A stretch of DNA of 64,000 bases from Lineus longissimus (GCF_910592395.1 NC_088320.1:1736001-1800000); one strand, 5' to 3'; shown: positions 49,501 to 54,575, counted from the stretch's first letter. Notes: a model not told the origin generated them from the letters alone. A program made the numbers and translations.

Positions 49501-52500
49501 TTAGACAGGACTCGCATTGTAACTTGTCATGTGATAAGGCTTGAAACAAGATATGTTGGTTAACAGAATGACAGTCTGACCGTCATATCACTGGTCAGAG
49601 AATAGGGTACAAGGCAAGAAGCACTGGACAACACCCCCAAAAGCCATACCCTGCGCTTAAGTTTCCTATTAGCATTATTACTACTAGCAGTAGTTGGGGG
49701 TCGGGGAGGATATGTGGGGTCTGGCTTGTTTTCTAGGACTGTTATCTGTAAAGACAATGGCAATGGTCTGAACATGAAGTAACTGAATGGGGATTGGCAT
49801 AGGAAGGCCAGTAAACAGTGAAATGTTTGCAAAGTTGGTAGATTTTCAAATGGCGGTTGACTGAATCAGTGTTTTCTGCCAAAATTTAATGGAAAAAGCA
49901 TTAGAGTTGAAATCAGTACCGTCTGACAGCACCTTCACCAAAATTTGCAAAAATTTCACGGCTGTTTACAGAAAACTGCATCATTCAAGTTGGGATCAGG
50001 GTAACAAGTCACCTAACTGCATGCAATCTTCTTAAGGATGGCCCAAGGTGAGGCGAGCACATTGGGCGACTGTTCTAGGGCTGAATGCTCTGTACAGGGG
50101 GCATCCAGGAAAATCTGAACAACTTTTTCAATTCAAAGCATTCTACAAAAGCAATATGCAGCCGAATCCTGGACATCCACTATGCTCTGGCGACCTCTAT
50201 AGATTCCTTACCGAAGTACGTATGTTGCTGAGGTCAACAGTTGGGCGAACCGGAGGCATTGTGACGGCTTTCTGCCGATTCTGTTCATTTTCGACAATTG
50301 TGATCTAGATATGGATTGGTCAATAGTAAAACATAAAAATCCCAAATTGCAATAAAACATCTAAAAATCACAAATTTGAAATGTTCGACTGCTGATTGTG
50401 AGAAAAAATTGGAATATTTCAGCTTCACAAATAATGATTGTTGATGCTGCGACAATTATCACTGCAATAAGTGTGAAAAAAAGATTGCTCATCTGCATGA
50501 TTTTGATTGCTGGTCTCAGCAATCACTGATTCTTATCTGATGTACTGTTTTTCCTACCCTATCCTTCAAGGCATTCATATCTGTCTGTAGTTGGCTGATG
50601 GTCTCAATGTCCTGCAGATGCGTTCCTTTCCAAGTCTCCAGCTGTGTGATTCGTCCTTCCACTCGGATGAAATGAGACTCCGTATCTGCTTTCTGCTGTC
50701 CTTGTATAACTGTGATAGCATCTTTATTGTCCTTCAACTGGAATGATTAATCAAGGGACCTCTCATCAGTATGGTGACAATAGATAAGGATTATAATCAA
50801 ACTTATAAGGCTCTTTTCCAAAGAATCAGATATTGAGTTGAGAGCTGAGCATCAACAAGGACATTATTAGCTCTGTTAACAATATTGGGCAAGCCTGTGC
50901 TGTCAAAGAGAGTCCCCCTTGCTATCATATGAGTTACCAGGAGCAACAGGGAATCGAACTCAGGACCTTAGGTCTACTTTGCCATTCCCACAGCTACATG
51001 ATATCTTCAACAGCTGCTCAAACCCTTTTCAAGGAACAGCTTGAGGTGATTGTAGTAAATATCATTGACAAATACCCTAGGCCAAATCAAATGATATATG
51101 CAAACAATCTGTATTTGAGCTACTGAATCATATGTTTCCTTTTTTCTTCTTTAATTGTCTTTGTATCGAAGAAGCTCCATTAATGACCAGCCACAATAAA
51201 ATGGACTCCAGATCGGAGGGGAATTTCCTGACCAGATGAGGCCGAATTAGCCAAGAAAGTTTGGATACAGGTAGGCCTACTGTAGGCCTATATGTACTTT
51301 CCTGACATTGAAAGTCCCCAAGTACACACAAGAAACTTCACTGTGGTGTAAAAAGTAAATTGATAGTTTCCTACAAATCTAGGCCAAGTTGCCAATACAC
51401 TCCATCTTTAGATAAACAAATTACCCACTTTTAAATTAGACATTGTATTACAGGACAAGGAAGTACACCACAGTCAGAAGATCAAGAGGTGGAGTGGGAA
51501 CTTTGATACATTATCTGTGGTGTTGAAATGAAAGGAATATTTCTTATGAGAGGTTTTATTCTCCCTTATGTACAGTAAGAGATGTAAACCCCTTGATGGT
51601 CAAGATGGCCCTAAAGTTTGGTTGGCCCAGTACCACATGGATCAGACATTACATGTTCAATCAAAAGTGTTGGGAAGAATACAATGAAAGCACACAATCG
51701 ATCTTTGATCACCCAATCAAGGATCTCTGACAGACAGATCCCATCCCTCTACTAATGCCAATACTCAGCAGCTCTGAGATACAGACTACCTTATAGGTCA
51801 GAGTCAGCTAAAATAACTGCAGGGGATTTAGACCATCTGGTTTGAATTAACATTTACATCTGCTTCAAGTCAAACCAGGCCACTTAGTATAGCTGCACTG
51901 AAGAAGGCCTAAGTACACTGTAACAACATCCAGCATCCTTACATCACAGACTAAGCCCATTGAAGACGAAGTTATATTTGCACAGAATGACTTGTAAGAT
52001 ACATGTGTAATAGATACATTTTATGAATTCTGAGTTCCAAATTGGGTAACAGTATTATGAAAAAATTCAACTCTCAAAGATGAAAAAATTTGTTTTTTTT
52101 CTGTTCAAAATGAAGAAACATCATAACCCCCAAAAAAATTTTGACTGAAAATTTTTCTGAATTTTGAACTTTATCAACAATATACTATCAACTCCACCAG
52201 GATGTGCCACAGAATCACCAAGGAAAGACCAAGAATTCGAAACATAACTGGCATTCACCCTACCCAGTTCTTGATAAGGATGTTTGCGAGATTACCAATC
52301 AGAAGGAAAACACCATCCACATAACAGAAAGCTGAGAGGTAGGCCCTAAACTTCCAGTGTTTTGTACCACCGTGTACCAATGAGGACATAGCGTATCAAG
52401 GCCTTGGGGTCAAGATGCAACAAACACATACCAGATGTATGGGGACAAACCTAATACCAAATGTCCTTAGAAACATTCATGATTATTTATCAGCTGACAT

Positions 52501-54575
52501 GACAGTTGCAACCCTATCACCTTCTTCTGACTAAGCATCCATTTTTCATACAATATTTTTAATGTTCAGGCTTGTATGAAACGATTTACAAACTCTTCAC
52601 TGAAACATCACCAGTGCTGAAGAGTAGGCCTACAAGTACAGTGGAACCTCTGTTAGCGGACACCTCTCTATTAAGGACAACCTCTCTATTAAGGACACTA
52701 GTTTTGGTCCCAAATTGGTTGTTTCCCTTCAATTTGACCTCTCTAATCAAGACACCTCTCTATTTAGGACAGCACTTGTCAGTCCCGAGGGTGTCCTTAA
52801 TAAAGAGGTTCTGCTGTATTCAGGTGAAAAAGTAAACTCTCAACAACTGTAACAGCAGTACACTGCTGATTGTAGTCATAGTGGAGGAGCCCTCCAACTG
52901 AAGTCAATGCCTCCTCGAGACTAACTAGTCTTCAGCATCTTGACCCATTAATACCATGTAGAACCTCTCTATTAAGGACACCCTCGGGACTGACAAGTGC
53001 TGTCCTTACTTAATAAAGAGGTGTCCTGATAAGAGAGGTCAAATTGAATGAAAACAACCAATTTGGGATCAAAATGAGTGTCCTTAATAGAGAGGTTGTC
53101 CTTAATAGAGAGGTGGCTGCTAAGAGAGGTTCTACTGTTTGTGCATATTTACTGAAATTAACTTCCAACATTGCCATTGTGTAGACAGACATACACATTC
53201 TAAAAATACCAAGTTTTAGCATTTGCATACATGACAACTGCTCTACAGCATTGTGCATAACTGCATTTCTATTTTCCTGAGCAACCAGTAATACGAATGG
53301 TGTACCCCTTTAGAATAGATATGGCGTTTTCCTGTAATGGTTCGAAACTTGAACAAGAGAAGATGCAAGAAGACAATACTCACAGATTTGACCACAGTTT
53401 GTATATCTACACCGTCGATATTTACAAAGCCGCCCTGCAGTGATTTGAATGATATGTTGTGATTGGCTCCCGTCTGGAAGATCAGGTGGCCATTCTGAGT
53501 TACAATCCGAGGCCTGCAAAATATAACAAACAAGAAAATCAACAACCAATACAATTACAGTAGAACCTCACTATTAAGGACACCCACGGGACTGACAAGT
53601 GCTGTCCTTAATAGAGAGGTGTCCTGATTAGAGAGGTCAAATTGAATGAAAACAACCAATTTGGGACCAAACCTAGTGTCCTTAATAGAGAGGTTGTCCT
53701 TAATAGAGATGTGTCCAACGTATTCTACCATAGATCATTTCAAGAAGAAGTCATGTAATCAATGAGGTATAATTCCCACCATGCAAGCAGGAGGGGATAT
53801 AATCCCCTTAGCAACAAGGCTTATCCACATCAGCAGATTATCCCTTCAGCTGAATGATTGCTTAAATCAACAATTCATTATGAACAGATGGCCTTTTGTC
53901 TTATGTCTTACTATACTGAGTGTGGATGCAGTAACAAATTGTGTTTGATGTAAATGATTATCAACAGTGAACACACTTGGTATCAGAGTTCATGTAGGCC
54001 TCATGTGTAGGCCTATGAAAAATGGAATGGAAAAAATTTCATCGGAACTTGTCCCACCCCAGAAACACGTACCGAGGGGATTAGAAATAATGATCCCTCC
54101 CTATAGCGTTGGTTCGTAATTGCGCAAAGTCCAGTAAGCCTTATACTGTTAATTATACTTGTTACGCGCATATCCCCACCGGTCCCACAACTGAACCAAG
54201 TTTGTCGCTGTAAAAGTACATAAGTACCAACAGTTTTCTATGATCTGGTAGATGATAAGGCTGATGATTCACGAATACAAAGAAATCAATTTTTAGAACC
54301 ATGAAAACGATGATACGGGAGATTTTAACGCCTCACAAAAGATGGGAAGGGGGCGGATACGCGAAATTTACGCAACAAGCCGAGACAACCCGGCTCATAA
54401 AAATGTGAGAAATCTTTCAAAACGAACCACAGATTCAGAAGAAAAAATAAAGATTAGGATATACTTACTGTTCCGCAACTGTCTCGCGTTTCTGTCTGAT
54501 TTTATGGTGAGTTTCGCCGCAAATTGTGACAAAAACGGCAAAAAATAACGGGAGGTGTTCCCATCGCACGGCCAT
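18527..54575 (-). CDS. CUBN: Cubilin, complete gene (63 exons, 3,772 aa)
   Basis: Cubilin is the peripheral endocytic receptor that, anchored by amnionless and aided by megalin-type receptors, takes up vitamin B12-intrinsic factor and filtered proteins in vertebrates and serves nephrocytes in insects. The deduced protein has a signal peptide (about 1-20), a furin-like RQKR (28-31), a beta-rich segment (37-79), a coiled coil (80-139), linker exons (140-202), eight EGF repeats (about 222-566) and 27 CUB domains (568-3772). There is no transmembrane segment, as in known cubilins. All 63 exons have GT/AG borders, compatible phases and lengths that sum to a whole number of codons. Most CUB domains use two exons and begin after a phase-1 intron. 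Start chosen: the first ATG before the signal peptide, at 54575; stop TGA at 18527. The human protein is about 3,620 residues. Exons 4 and 5 could be alternatively used. Confidence 0.96.
19735..21026 (-). CDS. CUBN: Cubilin CUB26, 2 exons
   Basis: Exons 21026-20845 and 19906-19735 (residues 3532-3648). It starts [10 protein letters not shown] instead of the usual CGG. Human CUB26 also begins CNR, supporting one-to-one orthology. Its second exon carries QYCGFLLP and GSGFDINY. The intron holds a 164-bp foldback MITE (19942-20105). Confidence 0.93.
19942..20105. mobile_element. Foldback MITE in CUB26 intron
   Basis: This is a nearly perfect hairpin: arms of about 74 bases (ATTGAACCCTCGGCTTCGGA inward from the left, its complement at the right) around a loop of about 12 bases. 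It codes for nothing. The inner arm carries AAATTTTAGCTCCA, a 14-base word also found in the palindrome at 42891. I cannot define a target duplication. Confidence 0.75.
21223..21449. mobile_element. Foldback MITE, copy 1 of a 223-bp family
   Basis: Ends are TATGTGACTCGCTCTAC and its reverse complement, and the arms are about 105 bases. The same element occurs at 26840-27062. It lies in the intron between CUB25 and CUB26, ending about 42 bases from the CUB25 splice donor. A TA target duplication is possible here. Confidence 0.8.
21492..22068 (-). CDS. CUBN: Cubilin CUB25, 2 exons
   Basis: Exons 22068-21866 and 21633-21492 (residues 3417-3530). Cysteines occur in [28 protein letters not shown] and YFCRPETP. 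The fourth lacks the usual following glycine and the domain is short in its second half; human CUB25 is also atypical here. The usual calcium-binding YDY is replaced by GYSQT, so a calcium site is doubtful. Confidence 0.9.
22406..23277 (-). CDS. CUBN: Cubilin CUB24, 2 exons
   Basis: Exons 23277-23072 and 22568-22406 (residues 3294-3415). Cysteines are [30 protein letters not shown] and RFCGDQVP. The normal SPxYP turn after the first strand is missing ([14 protein letters not shown] instead), as in human CUB24, which reads SPDSDSNGMYDKN there. The acidic residues for calcium (RYDF, RDG) are intact. The linker is TFGTKQG. Confidence 0.93.
23338..23811. repeat. 22-bp minisatellite in CUB23-CUB24 intron
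   Basis: About 21 copies of a 22-base unit containing GTAGTCCCTAATCTGCAG fill most of a 647-base intron. Variation is mostly A/G at one position (AGTAG versus AGTGG) plus AATCAGC variants. High copy identity suggests it is young and likely variable in length between individuals. Confidence 0.92.
23925..24886 (-). CDS. CUBN: Cubilin CUB23, shares an exon with CUB22
   Basis: The second part of exon 24886-24568 and exon 24142-23925 (about residues 3181-3292). Cysteines are [31 protein letters not shown] and RFCGKVAP. It matches human CUB23 at VIELKF/AVELKF before the third cysteine. No intron separates it from CUB22. Confidence 0.92.
24568..25483 (-). CDS. CUBN: Cubilin CUB22, atypical long insert
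   Basis: Exon 25483-25289 and the first part of exon 24886-24568 (about residues 3050-3180). Cysteines are [30 protein letters not shown] and KFCGNKAP. Between the second and third cysteines there are roughly ten extra residues ([15 protein letters not shown]). Human CUB22 has a comparable insert at the same place. The exon border falls inside this insert. Confidence 0.92.
25820..26443 (-). CDS. CUBN: Cubilin CUB21, divergent
   Basis: Exons 26443-26271 and 25988-25820 (residues 2936-3048). Cysteines are [26 protein letters not shown] and KTFCVRDG. It lacks the SPNYP turn (reads [10 protein letters not shown]) and the CG pair at the fourth cysteine. The third-strand acidic motif is KKEEF rather than YDY, so calcium binding is uncertain. 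It is the most diverged CUB of the set. Confidence 0.88.
26840..27062. mobile_element. Foldback MITE, copy 2 of the 223-bp family
   Basis: It is nearly identical along its length to 21223-21449, with a TGTGACCCGCTCTACC end and the inverted end GTAGAGCGAGTCACA. It sits in the intron after CUB20, only 25 bases from that exon's splice donor, yet the exon remains intact. Confidence 0.8.
27088..27671 (-). CDS. CUBN: Cubilin CUB20, 2 exons
   Basis: Exons 27671-27550 and 27313-27088 (residues 2820-2934). Cysteines are [31 protein letters not shown] and KFCGSDTP. The intron lies early, right after YQIK, so the first exon is short (40 codons). Its homologue in human also reads SITSPNYP-like (ITSPNYPNAYD) with a following DFDIE. 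Confidence 0.94.
27405..27535 (+). mobile_element. SINE-like fragment in CUB20 intron
   Basis: GTGCTGTAGTGGTTAAGG resembles a tRNA A box, followed by TTCATAACC and a degenerate B-box region. This is typical of the head of a tRNA-derived SINE. Its end is not defined and the call is weak. Confidence 0.35.
27986..28680 (-). CDS. CUBN: Cubilin CUB19, 2 exons
   Basis: Exons 28680-28477 and 28135-27986 (residues 2702-2818). Cysteines are [28 protein letters not shown] and RLCGNRTQ. The loop NQNQANSS matches NPNQGNSS of human CUB19 before the SIxxxFxDF strand. The Gly of the usual DG turn is replaced (VETTNQED). Confidence 0.94.
28991..29892. mobile_element. 902-bp foldback transposon with 9-bp target duplication
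   Basis: The element starts GGTTTATCGCCATTTCGCC and ends with the inverted GGTGTATCGCCATTTCGCC. It is flanked by an exact direct repeat GATTCAAAC (28982-28990 and 29893-29901), the expected target-site duplication. Each arm (about 28991-29207 and 29671-29892) is a ladder of 14-17-base units around CATTTCGCCTACAGC. The unique centre (about 29210-29670) has no credible transposase. Long inverted repeats made of short tandem repeats match the described sea-urchin TU foldback elements. It sits in the intron between CUB18 and CUB19. Confidence 0.85.
29935..30500 (-). CDS. CUBN: Cubilin CUB18, 2 exons
   Basis: Exons 30500-30319 and 30103-29935 (residues 2585-2700). Cysteines are [27 protein letters not shown] and [22 protein letters not shown] parallels human CUB18 (GRRITLMFNNLRLA), including the NxxHV segment that replaces YDYLEI. 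The DG turn is NNG here. Confidence 0.94.
30195..30272 (+). mobile_element. Probable non-LTR retroposon tail fragment
   Basis: A segment reading AAAGGACGACGATGGATGCC and then TAAGCTCCCCAGAGGTGAGC followed by TAAAAA resembles the 3' ends of common marine-invertebrate retroposons. Similar shorter pieces lie at about 4590-4656 and 44510-44530. Assignment is from general resemblance only. Confidence 0.35.
30706..31213 (-). CDS. CUBN: Cubilin CUB17, 2 exons
   Basis: Exons 31213-31007 and 30846-30706 (residues 2469-2583). Cysteines are [28 protein letters not shown] and [20 protein letters not shown] and YNATGRLFG closely follow human CUB17 (QGLSGHYLTISF, NHTSGNILG), and the usual DG turn is absent in both. 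The second exon is the short one. Confidence 0.95.
31357..32103 (-). CDS. CUBN: Cubilin CUB16, shares an exon with CUB15
   Basis: The second part of exon 32103-31742 and exon 31535-31357 (about residues 2350-2467). Cysteines are [31 protein letters not shown] and [19 protein letters not shown] matches the DRFDIE type of human CUB16. The start is fused in one exon with the end of CUB15. Confidence 0.94.
31560..31735 (+). mobile_element. SINE-like fragment
   Basis: GTTGACAGTGGAAGGGTA and GGTCCTGGGTTTGAGGC resemble degenerate A and B boxes about 35 bases apart. It lies in the intron inside CUB16. No clear tail is visible, so confidence is low. Confidence 0.35.
31742..32630 (-). CDS. CUBN: Cubilin CUB15, spread over two shared exons
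   Basis: The second part of exon 32630-32299 and the first part of exon 32103-31742 (about residues 2227-2349). Cysteines are [31 protein letters not shown] and RYCGSTTP. The insert [12 protein letters not shown] parallels LGPPGGNGHFCG of human CUB15, a feature particular to this domain. There is no intron at either border, unlike most CUB borders. Confidence 0.94.
32299..33036 (-). CDS. CUBN: Cubilin CUB14, 2 exons
   Basis: Exon 33036-32833 and the first part of exon 32630-32299 (about residues 2110-2226). Cysteines are [30 protein letters not shown] and SLCGRKIS. It follows the long linker after CUB13, the same position as the linker before human CUB14. Confidence 0.94.
33315..33842 (-). 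CDS. CUBN: Cubilin CUB13, lacks the first disulfide
   Basis: Exons 33842-33661 and 33528-33315 (residues 1978-2108). The two cysteines of the first disulfide are replaced: [10 protein letters not shown] has Tyr and DVEWTIT has Val. The second pair stays (TRCFFDY, SFCGAE). Human CUB13 has lost the same pair (FGNDNIVG, NYQWTV). A 20-residue linker rich in T, G, P and S follows the last strand, as in human. Confidence 0.96.
34214..34938 (-). CDS. CUBN: Cubilin CUB12, 2 exons
   Basis: Exons 34938-34806 and 34428-34214 (residues 1862-1976). Cysteines are [31 protein letters not shown] and RFCGTDIP. The intron lies early, splitting the Arg codon of SARDFN in phase 2. [17 protein letters not shown] carries a longer last hairpin. 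Confidence 0.93.
35146..35651 (-). CDS. CUBN: Cubilin CUB11, 2 exons
   Basis: Exons 35651-35538 and 35397-35146 (residues 1740-1860). Cysteines are [31 protein letters not shown] and SYCGQRVP. The phase-1 intron sits within SPRSGDRV, early in the domain. Human CUB11 similarly has ARDFVEIL. Confidence 0.93.
35860..36959 (-). CDS. CUBN: Cubilin CUB10, 2 exons
   Basis: Exons 36959-36766 and 36022-35860 (residues 1621-1738). Cysteines are [30 protein letters not shown] and KLCGTNIS. The intron contains a 96-bp tandem repeat ending about 15 bases from the splice donor of the first exon. That donor is normal (GTAAGT). Confidence 0.94.
36282..36750. repeat. Five tandem 96-bp repeats in CUB10 intron
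   Basis: GGTCTCCCTTGTTAATCTGG (last copy one base different) starts at 36311, 36407, 36503, 36599 and 36695, exactly 96 apart. Units are nearly identical, so the array is recent and probably length-polymorphic. It ends about 15 bases from the intron's 5' splice site. Confidence 0.92.
37174..38188 (-). CDS. CUBN: Cubilin CUB9, 2 exons
   Basis: Exons 38188-38007 and 37342-37174 (residues 1504-1619). Cysteines are [30 protein letters not shown] and [24 protein letters not shown] and the absence of CG-P after the fourth cysteine match human CUB9 (IYGGPDFHSPRIAQLCTQRS). NGRGFKASY also agrees. Confidence 0.95.
37524..37937 (-). repeat. Two direct copies of a tRNA-like SINE segment
   Basis: Blocks 37524-37678 and 37791-37937 are nearly identical; the second lacks about 8 bases. 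Read on the minus strand each contains GGCCCAGTGGTTGGC, A-box-like, and a weak B-box region. About 112 bases of other sequence separate them. They could be the two ends of one dimeric SINE or a local duplication. Located in the CUB9 intron. Confidence 0.6.
38291..38641. mobile_element. Possible MITE with 12-bp inverted ends
   Basis: CATTCCGCGAAG at 38291-38302 is matched by CTTCGCGGAATG at 38630-38641, perfect inverted ends 351 bases apart. The interior is non-coding. It lies in the intron between CUB8 and CUB9. No target duplication is clear, so the call is tentative. Confidence 0.45.
38759..39349 (-). CDS. CUBN: Cubilin CUB8, 2 exons
   Basis: Exons 39349-39168 and 38918-38759 (residues 1390-1502). 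It starts [10 protein letters not shown], not CGG; human CUB8 starts [21 protein letters not shown] matches TTGNTVNYTFLAFDLEH. Calcium residues SDYLQVFDG are present. In mammals CUB5-8 bind intrinsic factor-B12; the equivalent domains here look structurally intact, but ligand identity cannot be inferred. Confidence 0.95.
39643..40126 (-). CDS. CUBN: Cubilin CUB7, 2 exons
   Basis: Exons 40126-39945 and 39796-39643 (residues 1278-1388). Cysteines are [30 protein letters not shown] and [28 protein letters not shown] agrees closely with human CUB7. The DG turn reads RDRDRNG and the CG after the fourth cysteine is CS. Confidence 0.95.
40398..41030 (-). CDS. CUBN: Cubilin CUB6, 2 exons
   Basis: Exons 41030-40844 and 40558-40398 (residues 1162-1276). 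Cysteines are [31 protein letters not shown] and QFCGTSIP. The internal intron splits the Arg codon of EIRNGG in phase 2. DFLEIR, then [11 protein letters not shown], matches human DFLEIRDGGYEKSPLLG. Homologous to part of the mammalian intrinsic-factor binding region. Confidence 0.95.
41185..41649 (-). CDS. CUBN: Cubilin CUB5, 2 exons
   Basis: Exons 41649-41421 and 41315-41185 (residues 1042-1160). Cysteines are [31 protein letters not shown] and [26 protein letters not shown] is strikingly like human CUB5 ([18 protein letters not shown]). The intron sits later than usual, just before YCG, in phase 2. Confidence 0.96.
41824..42316 (-). CDS. CUBN: Cubilin CUB4, 2 exons
   Basis: Exons 42316-42132 and 41989-41824 (residues 925-1040). 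Cysteines are [30 protein letters not shown] and KLCGSETP. Most of the second exon plus 156 bases of downstream intron is duplicated in inverted orientation at 42933-43242. The coding original is intact with a GTAAGC donor. Confidence 0.95.
42531..43528 (-). CDS. CUBN: Cubilin CUB3, 2 exons
   Basis: Exons 43528-43320 and 42687-42531 (residues 803-923). A six-residue linker KAGSEQ precedes the first cysteine ([10 protein letters not shown]). The others are [20 protein letters not shown] and TYCGDRIP. The intron between its halves carries the 40-bp palindrome and the inverted CUB4 exon copy. Confidence 0.94.
42891..42930. repeat. Perfect 40-bp palindrome
   Basis: TTCGGGAAATTTTAGCTCCA is followed immediately by its exact reverse complement, with no spacer (centre 42910/42911). 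It ends two bases before the inverted CUB4 exon copy. The inner part AAATTTTAGCTCCA is shared with the MITE at 19942-20105. Confidence 0.97.
42933..43242 (+). pseudogene. Inverted copy of the CUB4 second exon and adjoining intron
   Basis: This 310-base block is the reverse complement of 41668-41977 with only about two visible base changes, no indels and equal length. It reads as CUB4 coding sense on the plus strand, antisense to the gene, from ARTKDAG-like codons to the copied splice donor. It lacks the exon's first 12 bases and acceptor, so it cannot replace the exon. It lies in the CUB3 intron. Confidence 0.93.
43678..44368 (-). CDS. CUBN: Cubilin CUB2, 2 exons
   Basis: Exons 44368-44184 and 43840-43678 (residues 687-801). 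Cysteines are [31 protein letters not shown] and [17 protein letters not shown] and DPLLRRFC with QGFHITY match human CUB2 (LSLEHHDDC, DPLLGKFC, QGFHITY). Confidence 0.96.
44535..44982 (-). CDS. CUBN: Cubilin CUB1, 2 exons
   Basis: Exons 44982-44867 and 44775-44535 (residues 568-685). Cysteines are [31 protein letters not shown] and QYCGEDLP. The second exon starts at IVQLTF, an early intron position. The domain joins directly to EGF8 through ETARENC. Confidence 0.95.
45280..45466 (-). CDS. CUBN: Cubilin exon 12: end of EGF7 and EGF8
   Basis: Residues 505-566. [16 protein letters not shown] completes EGF7. [13 protein letters not shown] and [12 protein letters not shown] form EGF8, with the C-x-D-x4-F-x-C pattern associated with beta-hydroxylation. 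It ends in phase 1 before CUB1. Confidence 0.95.
45601..45734 (-). CDS. CUBN: Cubilin exon 11: end of EGF6 and start of EGF7
   Basis: Residues 461-504. [19 protein letters not shown] closes EGF6, and [13 protein letters not shown] opens EGF7. The order matches human (LPLCTCLPGYTGNGYG, ICLSHPCLNGQC). Confidence 0.94.
46075..46302 (-). CDS. CUBN: Cubilin exon 10: EGF4 end, EGF5, EGF6 start
   Basis: Residues 385-460. YSGNGWDC ends EGF4. [13 protein letters not shown] starts EGF5, a calcium-binding type, though its fifth-cysteine region reads [10 protein letters not shown] without the aromatic residue of the hydroxylation motif. [13 protein letters not shown] begins EGF6. [15 protein letters not shown] matches CQACPPGYQGDGRVC of human cubilin. 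Confidence 0.95.
46712..46880 (-). CDS. CUBN: Cubilin exon 9: EGF3 end and EGF4
   Basis: Residues 328-383. [18 protein letters not shown] closes EGF3 (human YSCVCDAGWMFSPNSPAC), and [13 protein letters not shown] opens calcium-type EGF4 with [10 protein letters not shown]. It ends in phase 1 within CPPG. Confidence 0.95.
47604..47837 (-). CDS. CUBN: Cubilin exon 8: EGF2 and start of EGF3
   Basis: Residues 250-327. GKTC ends EGF1. [18 protein letters not shown] is a calcium-type EGF2 with [27 protein letters not shown] starts EGF3. It aligns with human ADVNECEIYSGTPLSCQNG without gaps. Confidence 0.95.
48055..48156 (-). CDS. CUBN: Cubilin exon 7: EGF1
   Basis: Residues 216-249. [14 protein letters not shown] and [16 protein letters not shown] form the first EGF repeat. 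Human has [12 protein letters not shown] at the same position after the coiled coil. Phase 0 on both sides. Confidence 0.95.
48471..48509 (-). CDS. CUBN: Cubilin exon 6: 13-codon coil end
   Basis: Residues 203-215, [13 protein letters not shown]. It is a phase-0 mini-exon continuing heptad-like leucine and isoleucine spacing into EGF1, equivalent to the LNSKLVDLERKF part of human. Good GTAAGT donor and TTTGCAG acceptor. Confidence 0.8.
49000..49290. repeat. Degenerate ~18-20 bp tandem repeats in cubilin intron
   Basis: Units of GAATTGAAGCTGGTCAAAT and related AGCTGGTTGCAATGAA recur about fourteen times with drift between the two forms. The array is intronic and non-coding. The open frame through part of it is incidental. 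Confidence 0.75.
49650..49745 (-). CDS. CUBN: Cubilin exon 5: proline/threonine linker
   Basis: Residues 171-202. It starts [10 protein letters not shown], then is rich in P, T, S and N, and ends KLKRR, a basic cluster that could be a protease site. Phase 0 on both sides with a TTTACAG acceptor and GTATGG donor, so it can be skipped without a frame shift. It resembles exon 4 at its start (ITIVEN), so one may be a duplicate of the other. No counterpart is known to me in human cubilin, so use in mature mRNA is uncertain. Confidence 0.6.
50212..50304 (-). CDS. CUBN: Cubilin exon 4: linker paralogous to exon 5
   Basis: Residues 140-170. It starts [12 protein letters not shown], then [12 protein letters not shown], phase 0 on both sides with an ATCTAG acceptor and GTAAGG donor. 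Similarity to exon 5 (IT-V/L-EN, then PP-RPT) suggests tandem exon duplication. It may be a cassette exon. Confidence 0.65.
50558..50737 (-). CDS. CUBN: Cubilin exon 3: coiled coil
   Basis: Residues 80-139. It starts [16 protein letters not shown] and ends [10 protein letters not shown], with heptad-like spacing of L, I, V and many charged residues. In mammals this region forms the trimer stalk that binds amnionless. Phase 0 on both sides. Confidence 0.9.
50920..51005 (-). mobile_element. tRNA-like SINE fragment in cubilin intron 2
   Basis: On the minus strand, AGTTCGATTCCC is a good B box and GTAGCTGTGGGAATGG an A-box-like stretch about 35 bases upstream. A full tRNA fold is not apparent. 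It is probably a SINE head. Confidence 0.4.
51006..52635. other. Cubilin intron 2 interior, nothing recognised
   Basis: AT-rich intron sequence without a recognisable exon or repeat on either strand. Confidence 0.5.
52639..52816 (+). mobile_element. pogo/Tc1-like MITE, copy 1
   Basis: 178 bases with inverted ends CAGTGGAACCTCT and (inverted) CAGCAGAACCTCT, flanked by TA on both sides (52637-52638 and 52817-52818) as expected for Tc1/mariner-type insertion. The interior repeats CTATTAAGGACA. It is non-coding, in cubilin intron 2. Confidence 0.7.
52955..53137 (-). mobile_element. pogo/Tc1-like MITE, copy 2 (inverted)
   Basis: Same family as copy 1 but in opposite orientation: GACTGACAAGTGCTGTCCTT and CAACCAATTTGGGA are shared. 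It lies only 138 bases from copy 1, so the intron transcript could pair the two. Confidence 0.7.
53384..53513 (-). CDS. CUBN: Cubilin exon 2: N-terminal beta segment
   Basis: Residues 37-79. [20 protein letters not shown] and then ISFKSLQGG-type strands match human PRMATERGNLVFLTGSAQNI, the segment contributing to the trimeric beta-helix near amnionless. It ends in phase 0 at VVKS. Confidence 0.95.
53558..53728 (-). mobile_element. pogo/Tc1-like MITE, copy 3
   Basis: It starts TA-CAGTAGAACCTCACTATTA, in the same orientation as copy 2, with a degenerate far end. Located in cubilin intron 1, 44 bases upstream of exon 2. Confidence 0.65.
54469..54575 (-). CDS. CUBN: Cubilin exon 1: signal peptide and furin-type site
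   Basis: Residues 1-35 plus two bases. [20 protein letters not shown] has a charged start and a hydrophobic core, typical of a secretion signal. RQKRE follows at 28-32, matching the furin cleavage place in mammalian cubilin (RQKRS). Donor GTAAGT at 54468. Confidence 0.93.
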
